Assembly (NCBI GenBank): GCA_038363925.1
Contig: JAQQWL010000002.1
Location: 1,488,001 to 1,552,000, forward strand
From: Apiospora phragmitis
Taxonomy: Eukaryota; Ascomycota; Sordariomycetes; Amphisphaeriales; Apiosporaceae
Reading direction: 5' to 3'
Length of the DNA stretch: 64,000 nucleotides
A model generated the notes under the pieces. It did no database searches and was not told where the DNA came from. It saw only the letters and a list, made by a program, of their open reading frames with translations. A program made the position numbers and the translations under genes. Numbering within the stretch: the first letter of the stretch is position 1; each line of letters opens with the position of its first letter. Positions 23,859 through 36,596 of the stretch are shown here, one piece after another.

Positions 23859-26154
23859 ATGGAGGGAAATCATCTTCAAAACCACGTTCATCGCCATGTT
23901 CATGGTCATGGAGCGCGCCATGTTCACGGCCTTGGCCCACGGGTACCAACCAGACCAGTCGACCAGCTCGCACCGCTTGCCCAACGCGACGCACTGCCAA
24001 ACCTGACCTCCATGCTCGAGGAAATGCCGTCGCACCTGTTGAGACGAAAGGACTGCGAACCTGGCGACAATTCTCCGGAATGTGAGAAGCCTGTCGGCGG
24101 TACGCTGACAGGCCCTGTCACCATCGCCGTTGTGTAAGTCCTGCGTGATGGGGTGTGACGCGGTCAACCTTTTTGCTAATGGTATTATAGCATTCCCGTC
24201 ATCATTCTTGTGGGCGTTCTTCTTTACTTGCATCGCAAAACCACCAGGAGACACGCACTGGAGGAGACCGATGACAAGTACAAGTCAATGGATTTCGGCT
24301 CGGACATGGGTGCCAAGGGTACCAAACGCAAGAGCACGCTGTTTGGAGGTAACGCAGAGAAGGGCCTCACTCCCCATCACACCAAAGGCCTGTCAATGGA
24401 CATGAACCTCTCCAGTCCCTACCTTCTGCCTCCGGAGATTCAACAGTCCCGGGAATCGCTGAACTCCCTGGCCAAGACCATTCATCAGCATGAAGACCCT
24501 TATCGCCACATCAAGACCTACACCCACAGTGACTCTGGTTCAATACGCTCTGTCCCAAAAGACCGCGACTCGTCGTTCAAGCCCAGACCCATTGTCGTCA
24601 CCACTACCCCGCTCGCCAAAACTCGCTCCCTACTTCACCTCTTCCCGAGGCCCCTCCTGCGGCTCATGAACCTCCTCGCAAGCCATTCGTCGAGCCCGAG
24701 GTCCCCTCGATCCGCACCGCCGGCCAAAAGCGAGTTCCGTTTCACCGATGATGATGCTACCCTTCCTCAAGTCCCCTCTCCTTTCGTCGATATGCCGGCA
24801 ATGCCAGGACCTGTCGCCCAAAGAGACTCCTCCGCCCTCCCCGCAGGTGATATGCAACGCTCTCCTGTTCCCGCAGGACTGGCAATTGTGGACCCTACAG
24901 CGCAGCCTTCACCGCCTCCTACAGGTGCCCTGCCCGAAACGCCCAAGGGCGGCCGCAAGGACTCCAGGCCCATTGTTTCGGAAGTGCCTTCTGAGTACGA
25001 AGACTACGCCAACTTCCAGTTCAGCGTTGGTGAAGACGAGCCAGATACTCCGGAGGATAGAGGACGACAGGCATCGAGACCCAATGGTGATGCTCAGGAA
25101 CCCGCTGGACTGAACGTTCCCCAGAAGGAGAACAAGCGGTTGTCTATTGGCCAGCGTCCGCTGCCGCCGGATGACTTCCTCACATCAGACGACCCCGAAG
25201 CCCGTGCCAACAGAATCCGATCTTTCTACAAGGAGTATTTCGAGGAGAGCAAAGAGGAGCGCCCACCAGTGCCGCAACTGCCGCAAGCTCAACGGGCACA
25301 GTACGTTGAGGACTATGATACAGGCTACATGGGTGATGCAGCTTTCTATGACCCGGATTCGAACGCCTTTGTCATGCCGTACGCGGAGCCTGTTACTCGC
25401 CGTGCCATGACTCCCCCGCCAAGCAACAGGCGACCAATGCCTGGCGGCCCAAACCAGCGAGGTCCGGGAGGTCCTCATGGTTCATTCGGACCCGGGCCCG
25501 CGGTCCTCCTATGGGTCGTCCCAGAGCTGGATCGACAATGTCCGCCGGTCCCGGTCGCTTTAACATGTCAAGCCCGCGACCTGGTTCGTCGGCCTCCGCT
25601 CAGATGGGTCCTCGAGGCCCCAAGAAGCCCCTTCCCCGCCTAGTGCTCTGAGCACCCTGCCGACACCAGCCAAGCTCAGGGATGATACTTTCCTCATCAG
25701 CAACCCCATCGACTTCGCTCCTCCTCCTACCTTCAAGGATCAGGCAGCGGGCCGATCTCAGAGCCCACTTGGCGAGCGTCGCCCATACCAGCTGGCCATT
25801 CCCATTGCTTCGCCAGTTGCAAGTGCTTTCGACGAAATGGCAGCCCTGCCTAGCCCGTGAGTACCCCACTAATCATCGTTGTATGAGTTCTATTAGCTAA
25901 CAGATCCTAGACATGTCCTACGCAAGTCTAGCACGTTCACTGGTCTCGACTTCGCCCCCCCTAAGCGTTTCAAGGATCCCGAAAACATGAGCGATGCCGG
26001 CAGTGTTCGCTCCATGGGCAGTGGTATCTCATCCCGAGCCAACTCTGCCATCCGCGGTGGAGCTGGTCGTGTCAGTCGCCTTCCTGGTGACGAAGTCTTC
26101 ACCTCGGCCGCCATGGGTAATGAGCTCAAGCCCAAATGGGGCATGCGACACTAA
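23859..26154 (+). CDS. single-pass membrane protein with His-rich N-terminus, frameshifted in this sequence
   Basis: Unnamed protein of about 728 aa (reconstructed). I believe it is conserved in filamentous ascomycetes, but no function is known to me. The start at 23859 gives MEGNHLQNHVHRHVHGHG, a His-rich segment with repeated HxH spacing. A short Cys-containing stretch, KDCEPGDNSPECEKP, precedes one transmembrane helix at about residues 85-105 (GPVTIAVVIPVIILVGVLLYL), followed by basic HRKTTRR. The remainder is a long Pro/Ser-rich tail with KYKSMDFGSDMGAK, LSMDMNLSSPYLLPPE and FVDMPAMPGP, ending AAMGNELKPKWGMRH. Introns lie at 24134-24190 and 25857-25910. Indels: one missing at 24607-24610 and one extra near 24743 (a compensating pair), one missing in G3 near 25495, and one missing in C4 at 25634-25637. 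No cleavable signal peptide is obvious. Orientation is inferred as outside-in, N to C. Confidence 0.7.
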
Positions 26155-29100
26155 GGAATGACTGTCCATACTTGTCACCCCTTCGGACTATGGCTCTGTG
26201 TGCCCCAGGCATACGCACGCGCTACGGTTATGGCGGGCGAGTTTCTTGCATACTATATAATGTTTTCTCTGCTCGCTCCCTTGTCCGGCTTAGCGGACTT
26301 GCAATTTAGGCGATATTTGGGATCTCTTAACGAATTGGCTCTTCCGCGACTGGATACCCCAACACTGCGTTCGTCTTATTATCTCTTGTCGTTGAAGGAA
26401 ACCTTCGGAATGTTGTATGGCGGGCAAAGTTGTCAATGTCAACTCAAACTTACACGTTTTATTTTGACATACACACATTAGTATATAAACACTACACATA
26501 TAGAGCGGAATTTAGGTGCAATTGGTATTTCAAAACTACATGTAAGCATTCAGATCGTGAGATTGCAGTGGTATTATGATGTATTGATCCAGAAGTTCCC
26601 TTAATATATTCCTGACAAATATGCGTATTAGAAGTACGGGAAAATATCAGTGCGTACGTTTCCGGGGTTCAGCCGAGCTGCTGACCAATACTACATACAA
26701 ATAGTCACTCTGACTTCCAACACTATAACAACATATCATCCCCTTTTTATTCACTGAGAGTTCTACTTAATTGTATGTGTATAGGCGGTGGTTCTGAGGC
26801 TATTACTGGCCAATGCTGTATTAAAGACCACGAGTCTGCAATGTACGAAGCCAATCAATACAAATCCATCGTCACATACCGTGTTCAGCATCTAGTATCT
26901 GATGAGGTCGACTGACATCACGTGGACAATCACGAGTTTATAGTATAGCTGAATTGTACAGAGGATACTTCTGTTCGATCTAGGGCGTATTCCTCTGAGC
27001 TGTGTACCTTACGTATCTTACTCTACCTGGACCAAGTCAGCATACGAACTACGTTTCGTTACCTGAAAATCGACTATGATGATATTTGTCGTCTCTACAG
27101 CAACTCCCAGATCACCCGGTTTTCGTACCAAACAAGTGAACCTGTCTCGTCGCGTCGCCCTCCATACATACGAATTCTTGACTGTTATGTCGCAAATCTC
27201 GTGTGCATTTTGAGTTTCCTCTCTGAGACTTATGGACGTGATTACTGGAAACAGGCATATAACCTGTATTATATTGCCTACACTTATGATATTGTACAGC
27301 AAGCGCTGAACATATATCCTATCCCACCTCCGATGTAAGTATCTACTTATGCATTCTACTATCAATTGTGGTTCTCCGCCGTGGGCAGGATATTTGTTCT
27401 CGTCTTGGGCTATGAATCAACACCACACGCATTCTGCTCTGCAGCGGATGGGATTTCCGCACGCGGGGGAAGAAGGATCGGAAAAGAAATTCCTTCCAAC
27501 GGCGTCGTCCAGGTAGGTGTGGATTGCAGAAAGGATACGAAGACTAATGCAACAGGGCGGGCAATCATGCAGCACGTCCACCTTGGGGGGCAAAATGTCT
27601 CTCCCCCGTCTCTCGCGCCTTGCCTTTGGGCCCGAAACAGAAAAAAAGCAATCGGGCCAGATACGAGCGAGCATCGTTGGGGCTGGTCTAGGGTCGGCGC
27701 GCCGCCACCAGCCCGAGACCTCCGCTCCGTGCACCGAAATTAGCCAGGCATTATGTGAATTTTTGTGTGTGTGTTGCGGGAGGTGTCTGGTCTGGCAAGT
27801 TGGTGTCTTGTCATAATCTTCAATTCTCACCTCAGCGCATCAATCGGTGTGTGATGAAGTCCACATGTTCGGTAACAAACGGTTAAGGGGTGACACTTTT
27901 CCGCTGGAACTGGAAGGCTTCAATCTCCGAAACAATCACACTAAAAGGGACAAGACGCCAAGATCAACATCAGGCATTGCCCTTCCGAACAGTCGAGCTC
28001 AAAATTGCCAGCACGGTCGCATGAATAATCAATAGAGTACGATCGGAGATCGCGCGGTTGGACGTATTACTTAAGTAGTAGAAAGCAACGAGACCGAACT
28101 TGAAGATCATGGATGAGACGGTTTGTGCTTCTCCAGTTTTTTATCGCTTGAATTGTGGTTTCTTTTGACGCGGTTCGTCTGCTAGAAGAAGAGGAGGCTC
28201 AGCTCGGAGGCTCTTCTTTCTCAGGGAACAAAACCTTCCAGACTCCCGGGCCGGTTGACTAGGGATGACGTACGATCGTGTTTCGTTTCTCGCCCTCTGT
28301 TTCCTGGTTCCGGGCTGAGCCCCCAATCTGGTCGATTTGCGCCTGGCCACGGAGGTTTCAGAAGATTTAGCAGCCCGGCGTTAATATGTCGAACGGGCGA
28401 CAGTGTAACCTGCTCACGTCATCGGCAATTTCGCAGGTTAGGCACACGTTATGGTCGGTCTCAGAGGTTGAGCCAATTCTTTTGCCATACTATGCAATCA
28501 CCAACGAGAGGAGAGAGAAAGACGGTCTGCCTGTGGAAGCGCAAATCCTCTCTTCTACTACTAACTGAAGTGCCTAATACAGTCGAGCCCAATTGCCGTA
28601 CAGCCTGACTTATTGGTCAGAAAGACCATTTTACGTCGGCCTAGCAGTATGTACTCGTGTATAAAAATAACTCTTCACTCCACATACGACGATCTAGTTT
28701 TGACTACGGCTACTTATTACTGAGTTTACCCGAGGATGGCGCCGGCCATTGGGAGCACACATCCGTTCAGCGCTGCCTCACCCGGCCGGGGCGCTGCGAA
28801 ACTTTGTAAAGGGAAAAAAATGTACTCCTCACGGCCGCCTTGAATCGCGCTGGACTTTCAGACCGGGCACCAGCTCTGATTGGGTACCAAACAACGACGC
28901 TCCGAAAGGGAGCCTCTTCTCCCCAGGGAGCTCCCTGTTGAACAACACTACTTGGCAATTGTGGAAATCCTTAGACGAGCTCTGGGACTTCTGTCGTCAT
29001 TGATGATGATATGTGAACCAGAGACAAACGACAGCTTCAGCTGGCGAGCCGGTGAGATAGATGGGCCTTACTCATCGACACACTCTCCTGCCTCGTTCGG

Positions 29101-32100
29101 AATCTGATAGAATCAGAAGCTGCATGACGGTTATTACGGCACTATAGCCATTATAGGCTGGCTCACTACTACGTTGAATGTCCATCGTACGGGATGGAAT
29201 GCGGGGAAGAAGGAAAGCGAGGTCCTTTGGTAGGCAGATAGCGGTATGTATGTACGGAGGGACGGTGTGTAGTATGCAGCTAGCTAGCTGTGCCCTCCTC
29301 CTGCAATGCACTGGCCAGTAACTCGTGCTCTTACCACGTATGCTCGAGTAATCGAGGCTTTGGGCAGGCTGCATGAAGATCGGGGTTGAAGTACAATTAG
29401 AGCATACACACCTCGCTCGCTTTTGCTTCTGACAAGGCCTGGCGAAGGAGAGAGGTTTCAAGGCTTGTTTTGGCGCAATATGTTCTATGCGTTAATATGG
29501 CAACGTTGAACGCATGTGGAGGGCTCGCCGGCTGCGAATATGTCATAGGTCATAGCTATACGTGAAACAGTATTATTGGTTGTACGTCGACCAAGAACCG
29601 ACGGTTGGGGGGAAACCTGAATGATATCTTGTTGGTTCCCACTGAACCGACTGCACGAATGCGGCTCTCTGTCTCACTATCTGGTCTCTCACAGCAGACC
29701 GAGTGCAAGTGTAACGGCCAGAAAGAACCCAGATTCCTTCTAACCAGCTGCAAGGCAAGCCTCTTTCGGAGGTGGCTGGCATCGCACAACAGTCCAAGAT
29801 ACCATCAGCTGAATCTGACCGCCTCTTGTATTTTTTAGGCATGCACAAGGCACAGCAGCTTACATTTTGCTCACCTTGCCGGCCCCTTCGTATTACCTAG
29901 CTACCAAACATTGGTCCTCGGCGGAGCCTTTGGTCTGCCTGCAGCCTTAGCAGAGAGATAGCCATTGACGAATCGGACGAGGTGAGGAGGAGTTGAGTCT
30001 GTTTTGAGCCCACTTGCACCTATCTGACCTTACCTTGAGAGATCGGCGCCCCCGTCTCTCTTCAAAAGCCCGCCCGCAACTTCCGGTTGGCAGAAGATGC
30101 CAGAGAAGAAACCTTGTACCGAATTTTGACGACGACTTCTTCCTTCTCACGACCTACAACTCGCGGCATTGGTCTTTTAGAGCATTGGCTACTACGTAAA
30201 CCTCGGCGTTCATAAGCCCCCAGCCAACATACACCTTACTTCCAAAGGGGCCACTCACGGCTACCGACATAATACATCCAGTACCCCGCAACGCCACCAC
30301 TTACACGGGGCTTCCGAGACCGAAACTCGACAATTTCTACAGAGCAACGCTGGGACAGCTCGATAACTCTGTAGGAATTGTTCGTTTTCGGTCAATTATG
30401 AAAGAAGAAGAATCAACAGATGGGAAAATATACAAATCGATCCAAGCCGAAACAGCAGGGAAGAAATTAGATCAACCATCGAAACGACAAACCGCACGAG
30501 TCAAACGGAACGTTACACGCGCACGCGGAGATCAAGATATACTCCACGGTTCGAGTCTCGATATCGACAGGCCTCCTGAATCGTAATACAGTTGATCGAC
30601 ATCCAACAAGTTCGAACGAACTATACTCTGTCGAAAGTATTCCGATAAGAAGGTGTAAACTCGGCACATCAATTGAACACCTTCGGCAATCCCACAGCGG
30701 ACTACCCGGCACATTTCCTGCAACAGGTAGTAACCCAGTAGCTTGCAGCGTTCCTGGTTGACATTTGATCAACCGCCCTCTTCCACACAGCAAAGTCTCT
30801 GCGATAGCGACAAGGCTAGCAGATATAGCTTCTGGCTACGGAGGTAGACCCCGGGGATCATCCTGCGACCTCTCTGTACAGCACCCTGCACGAACACCAC
30901 GGGCGCGCTCCACAGCGGGACGCTCTACCAGGCACGACTAATAAGAATCAGGAAAATTGAGTACGAGGGTAGTCGGGCCAGCAGCCAGGCTACTGCCTCC
31001 CATTTGCGTACCTGTCCCAGTATTATTCATCTGGACGAACCCCCCCTGTCTTTCATCATCGATCGTCCTCTCGATTTCGTGTCGTCGGGCCAATTTCATC
31101 TCTTCCTTGCTCTCTCTCTCTTTTCTCTTCTCAGTTCCTCGCGTTCATCCTTTCTCTTCAAGGACGAATTGACCACTACACCGCAGGGTGCAAAAGAGGA
31201 AGAAGACGACGTCAGCAAGAAAGCAATCGCGGCAAAGGAATCAACCTGCGAATTGGGCTTGACTTAGGCTTGACTAAGGCTTGTTCGCTTGGCTTGAGAT
31301 TGAAACTTGACAGGTACATTCTCTTGGTGTCATTTCAATTTCGGATTGAGCGCATCCCACAACCACACTTACCTACCAGGGTTACTGCATCTGCATTTGC
31401 ACTGCACTACCTTGAGAGTTCTGGCCTGCCTTCACTGCGGCGCTGCTTGCTGAAGAAGAAGAGACGCACTATTGGCACCACTGCCAGTCTGCCACACCCC
31501 CGAAAGAAATCTTAATCGGGCTATCTTCAACCTACCCAATCCTATCGTTCGCAAAGGTATCCCTGTTGTCTTACGCGACGGTGCTTTCTAGTTCACGCAC
31601 TATTTTCTTATTCTTCGTTCAGACGCTCCCTCGCTCTCTCTGAGGAATCATTCTCTCGTTCATATCGAAACACTTCCTTTTATTTTAAAGAAGCATTTTT
31701 AATCCCGAAGTCCCATCATCCCCAGACGACCCCGGACTCGGACGGTGTAATAATACCTGAAGCAGTCCAGTCAGTGTGGTGCTGTATCATTTGGAGGCCC
31801 TGCAGCTCGTCTTTGGCACTTGCTGTTTCTGCTTTGGCCCGGCTTGCTCCTGTCCAATCAATTTCGGCTCGTTTCACATGAGCCGAGAGACACGAGCAAT
31901 CAACACGAGAGAGAGGAACATTACCTCAGCGGCTCAGCCACGCTGACCAGGGGCCTTGCCTTGTCTGGCTAATCGCCCGTTTCTGGCCCTGGCGCTTTCC
32001 CTCCGCTGCTTTCCCACTTTCCTTCTAATAATAAGTGGGAAGAGAGAACAGCCGCCGGCGCCGTACTGTCTCGCCTTTTTTGTTCGTCTCAAGTCGCATC

Positions 32101-32508
32101 ATTCGAAACATTCCTCTCCATCATCGCCGGCCGCCCGCGACCTCTCTCATCCAGTCTTTCCAGACTGCTCAGGCTGGTTCACCATCTAATCGCGCCGCCA
32201 AGTTCTGTGAAGGTTAGTTCGTCCCATCAGTTCCCAACGATTCTGCCTGTTTGCTGCAGTGCGCGAATGGATCGCTCGTCTGTCCGTCTCAGGTGTCTTG
32301 TCGTCCCTAGAATGTATGGCTAGCACAAGTTTGACAAGATCTGTTACAACCGCAATGAGCGTTCCTGGCGCACTACAGTCAATTAGGCTCAGTTGTGACC
32401 AACGATCTCTCATGCCGTTGAACATTATCACGTCGACTCATTATCATTTCAATTTCCTACCTGCTCACCTCAGCATGCCACTCTCACATTCTCGATGCAC
32501 GCGCTAAC
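26155..32508. other. 6.35-kb gene desert
   Basis: The longest gene-free interval in the window, between two membrane-protein genes transcribed in the same direction. About 26,480-27,400 is visibly AT-rich with frequent TpA steps. From about 30,950 to 32,508 the sequence is strongly pyrimidine-rich and fits a long promoter and leader for the gene at 32509. A possible leader intron has a donor near 32209 (GTTAGT) and an acceptor near 32474 (CTCAG). No open frame shows a known domain. A non-coding RNA or a decayed element cannot be excluded. Confidence 0.5.
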
Positions 32509-33951
32509 ATGGCACCTCGAACCAGGCAATTACATCCAAGGGTGTTAAGCGCAAGGCAATTCGCCATGTCGGCTTCTAACGCTACAAGTACGGATACACT
32601 GGCCGTGGATTCGACGACACCTGTGTCGTCGGATCCCGCTACTACTCCTGCTGCTACTACTGATGATGCCACGTCTAATACAAGCCCTGGTACTGACACA
32701 CCCACCTCTGCAGCCCCGACGGAAGCGTCGCCCAATACCTCACCAACAGCCGCTCCTACTACTCAATCACCAGCACCCTCACCATCGTCAGACCCCTCGC
32801 CAACGACTCAGCAACCTACTACTCCCACACAGCCCACGACTACTGAAGCAGCTCCTACGACTCCTACGACCGCGCCAACCACACCGCCGACGACAGCGCC
32901 AACCACACCGCCGACTACTGCACCTACCACTGCGCCAACCACGGAGCCCACTACTGCGCCAACCACGGAGCCATCCAAAACCGATCAGCCTACCACAAAG
33001 CCAAGCACCCTGCAAACATCGCCAACGCCGCAAACCACCAAGAAGCCCGAACCAAGCACCACTCTCATTCCGACTACGATCGTCACCTCTGAAAATGGAA
33101 GCACAGTGGTGAAGACCATAACATCAACTGCCGTATCAACTCCGACCGGGCTCCCAGATAACCCATCTGGAACCGGGAACAATGGTAATATTCTGCAGTC
33201 TAATGAGGCATCGTCAGGTGGACTTAACTCGCAAGGCACGATTGCTGTTGCGGTAGTGGTTCCGATCGCTGCTGTAGCACTTTTGGTAGTAGCTGGCATT
33301 TTCCTGTGGAGGAAACGCAAGCAGCGAAAGGATGCCGAAGAAGAGAGGAGGAAGGAGGTTGAAGACTACATCTACAACCCCAATGCGGATCCTACCATGC
33401 CCGATGTAGGCGGTGCCGGCGGCGCGTACGAGATGAAGGAGGACGGTTCCTCTGGATATCGCGGCTGGGGATCGACTACCCTGGGGGGATCTACGGGACG
33501 CAAGGCTTCAACGACCATGTCTGGTGGAGCAGCAGGTGCGGCTTACTCAGAGACTAACGGTCCTACATGGGGCAACACATCTGACACTAGATCAGGGAGA
33601 ACCACTGATGTCTGACGGCTCGCGTTCGCCCGAGGGTGAAATCCTCGGTGCGATGGGGCCTCGGCAGCCGAAAACCGCGGCAACGGTAATGTGCACCGCG
33701 GACCGTCCAATGCCTCGTCGTCCTACAGTGCTACTGGCCGATCCGAAGGCTCGGCGGAAAATGGTGTCGGCGTCGCTTACGGAGGCACGAACGCCTACTA
33801 TGACCAGTACGGCAATCCTTACAACGAAGGTCAACAGGGTGCCGCCGGAGCTCAGCCCGTTATCCGTGACAACCCGGCGCGGCGGAACACGAGGATCGAG
33901 AACCCATCGCACTACCCGCAACAAAGCGCCGGTATCTCGCAGAATTTCTAA
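32509..33951 (+). CDS. Thr/Ser-rich mucin-type single-pass membrane protein, frameshifted in this sequence
   Basis: About 480 aa (reconstructed). Residues 20-210 are a Thr/Pro/Ser-rich, presumably O-glycosylated stalk with TAPTTPPTTAPTT-type repeats and the block TTIVTSENGSTVVKTITSTA. One transmembrane helix, GTIAVAVVVPIAAVALLVVAG, lies near residues 243-265, followed by WRKRKQRKDAEEERRKEVEDY. The cytoplasmic tail contains YNPNADPTMPDVGG, GSSGYRGWGSTTLGGSTGRK and NPARRNTRIENPSHYPQQSAG. The arrangement resembles fungal cell-wall stress sensors (Mid2/Wsc style), but no WSC cysteine domain is present, so this is only an analogy. The start at 32509 lacks a clear signal peptide, and an upstream exon is possible. 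One extra base in G3 at 33595-33597 and one missing at 33659 compensate each other. No intron is needed inside the coding part. Confidence 0.75.
32929..32972 (+). repeat. 24-bp coding repeat in mucin stalk
   Basis: The 20-bp core actgcgccaaccacggagcc occurs at 32929-32948 and again at 32953-32972, inside a broader Thr-Pro coding repeat region (about 32,840-32,980). It encodes TAPTTEPT units. Confidence 0.8.
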
Positions 33952-34917
33952 GTTGTTCATACGGCGAATACTGCTGCTTTGCCAGAGTGTGGATGTGTAC
34001 CACTTTATGCTGACCTCCCCGTCTATTCGTTTCTGAAAGTTATTCGATAGATACCCAGCTATTGGCGCCATGTGCCGCCTTTATTTTGTCGCCAGCAAGA
34101 CTACGTGCAACTGGTCTTATCATGATTGACACATTATTTTTCTTACTCTTTGATTGGGTCCTCCGGCGTTCGGCGGTCTGTCTACACTTTATGCACAAGC
34201 ATACACCTCTTGGGCAAAACTTCATCCGCTTCATGATAATACATTTGGCAGCCTCGGCCCCAGTCAGCCAGCCTTGGCAAGTGCTCGTATATACGGCATC
34301 CTAGCTTCGGCAGTCACAAAATCTTTACTACACATCAACGACATCTACATCTATTTCTTTGTTCGACTATATAATGGGTTCAATGGCTACAAAGTCATGG
34401 CTGGGAGGAAATCGGGGTAGCGGGCGGCATGGTGCCACTCGAATGCCACTGCTAGCTTCACGCGATCATGGAGCCAGAGCCGACTTGTTCGAAGTGGTAG
34501 AAGGCATGAAAACGATCTACGTGGGATGGTGGCTAGGAACAAGACCCGATTGCTCGAATTTACGGCCTGCTGTACACTTGCTGTAACGAACCTACATGCA
34601 TTGCTGAGCCCCTTACAGACCGAGTGCTGCGGCTGCATAACCGGGCACAGCACAAAGTAATGTAGTCTGTGCAGGCGGGGATGCTGTTCGGGGAGCTGTT
34701 TAAAAAGTCTCTTCTAAAAAAGTCCCTTAAGCGGCAAGGGGCAGGAACACCAGTGGAGGAGTTTCGAGTTGAATATTCAAGGATAAGGATGGAGGGTTGT
34801 CCGTGTACCAAAGGATGCGGCTATGCTGCCATATACTGCGACAAATACAAACTAAAGTCATAGTAACCATTTAATCCCACACATATTGCATGAATTCTGT
34901 TTATATTGGTTATGAGT
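33952..34917. other. convergent intergenic region
   Basis: About 1 kb between the convergent stops of the mucin-type gene and the 7TM gene. It is AT-rich and consistent with 3' untranslated regions. I see no supported gene. Confidence 0.6.
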
Positions 34918-36596
34918 TCAGCTTTCCCTGCCTCCCAGTTCCCAAAGTTCCACGTCGAAATTCTCGCCGCTATTCACCCGCACACTGACCGTCTTCATAA
35001 TACCATTTTCTATCCATTGGCCCCTCGGGATGTTGCCCTCCTGGCCGCTCTTGTTGGACTCCGCAACCCCTGTCTCCGACCTACGGTCAGCCGTACAGTC
35101 ACTACCGCACCAAATGAGATTCCGTTGGCTTCCGGTCGCCAGGTGGTTTGCCTCGCCGCCATCTCCAGTCGAGGAGGAAGCAGGCTCTTGTCTCCGTAGC
35201 CTCTCCAGAACATACAAGCAGACTCTCCCTTGTTCTTCTTGTTGATGTTCTTGCTACTACCGTTCTTCCCGTCGCCTTTCCCGTTATGGGGCGAAGATTG
35301 GATGGAGGTGGTGACCTGCGCGCGCTGCGAGGACCCTTTGTGGCGGCCGTGCATGTTGGACAGCGACTGGAGGAAGATGTTGTCCTCGCCGCCGCGATGG
35401 CTGACCGAGGCGGTGGCGGTCTTGGTCTTGGTCTTCGCGGTGGTGGTGGTTGTCGTCGGCGTCGTCGTCATCGTGGACGTTAGGCCCCGGCACACGCTTG
35501 CGGCGAGGGGGCTGTAGGTTGGGAGGTTGAGGGCGGTTATGCCGAGGTTTTGTTCTAGGCTGTGAGTTTGGTGGGAAAAGGGGTTAGCTCAGTGCAATCG
35601 GAGGGATTCTCTGGCAACCTGCAGTGCCTTGGGTGACGGACAAGTAAGAGTGAGAAGAAAAGGCGAAGAAGTGATGGACTACTTACGTTCCCCACAGGAT
35701 GGTCTTGTACAGGCTATCGCCATGGATACACTTGATGACTGCGCATGCCGCAACACTGGGGACATAGATAGATATGCGTTAGTTACCGAATTCCCGGCTC
35801 TACTACTGACTGACATTCATAACCCCCCTCTTTCCCATTCTCCTCCCCCTGCTGCTGGAGATGGACGGACTTACATGACACCCAACCCCATGACCCCCCA
35901 CAGCGCCACGCGCTTCTTGGCCAGCATGGCCAGCCGGCTCAGGAGCAGCGACGGGAACAGCGCCAGCGCCAGGTCCGACGCCGCGCTCCAGGCCCCGTGG
36001 ACCCGGAGCGCCACCAGGATGACCCGGTCGCCCGCCGCGGCGCCTATCCGCGACCGCATCGCTGTCGTCGTCAGGCCTAGCGTCAGGAGGCTGATGGCTA
36101 CGGTCGCGATCAGGATGGTCCAGTAGCCGCGGCGGTGCCAGGACGACGTGGCGATCTTTTTGTGAGAAAAGGAGGATGCTGACGACGATAGGTCCGTGTT
36201 GTTCTCGTTGTCGTCGTCGTTCTCCGCCTTTCGCCGGGGGGCCATCAGGTGGAGACACATGAGGCAGGCCGCCGCCTTGGCCGTCATGCTGGCCAGGAGG
36301 TAGAAGTGGCTCGACAGGATGGCGTAGTGAACCGGGAAGGGGTATTCCGGCTTTCCGGACCCCTTACGCTGCTCCTGGGACTGGAGAGGCTGCGCGGGCA
36401 GCTCGGCGAGCCCGTTGAGGCTGGCCGTCATGGTCAGGCCCAGCTCGACCAGCGCCAGGACCATGGCGAGGTTGGCGAGGCCGTCGGCGCGGTCGGGGTT
36501 TCGCCGGGTCTTGAGCGGCACCAGGTCGCGGAGGATCACGGAGACGAGGGCCAAGAGGGTGGTGAAGATGGCCATGGTCAGGAGTACGCATTCCAT
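34918..36596 (-). CDS. fungal rhodopsin-domain (PTH11-related) 7TM protein
   Basis: Integral membrane protein of about 477 aa with the layout of the fungal rhodopsin-domain family; ligand and role are unknown. The start at 36596 gives MECVLLTMAIFTTLLALVSV (TM1). The other helices are ANLAMVLALVELGLTMTA (TM2), YAILSSHFYLLASMTAKAAA (TM3), WTILIATVAISLLTLGLTTT (TM4), WSAASDLALALFPSLLLSRL (TM5), ALWGVMGLGV...VAACAVIKC (TM6) and the short family block LYKTILWGT/LEQNLGITALNLPTYSPLA (TM7 region). Introns are at 35756-35874 and 35561-35686 (as 35560-35686 including the acceptor G), both with GTAAGT donors. The cytoplasmic tail begins with a Thr/Lys run and ends GENFDVELWELGGRES. One base seems missing near 35213-35217; without it the frame runs on to an Arg-rich end near 35010. 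The canonical family N-terminus might lie further upstream, but I see no better start. Confidence 0.8.
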
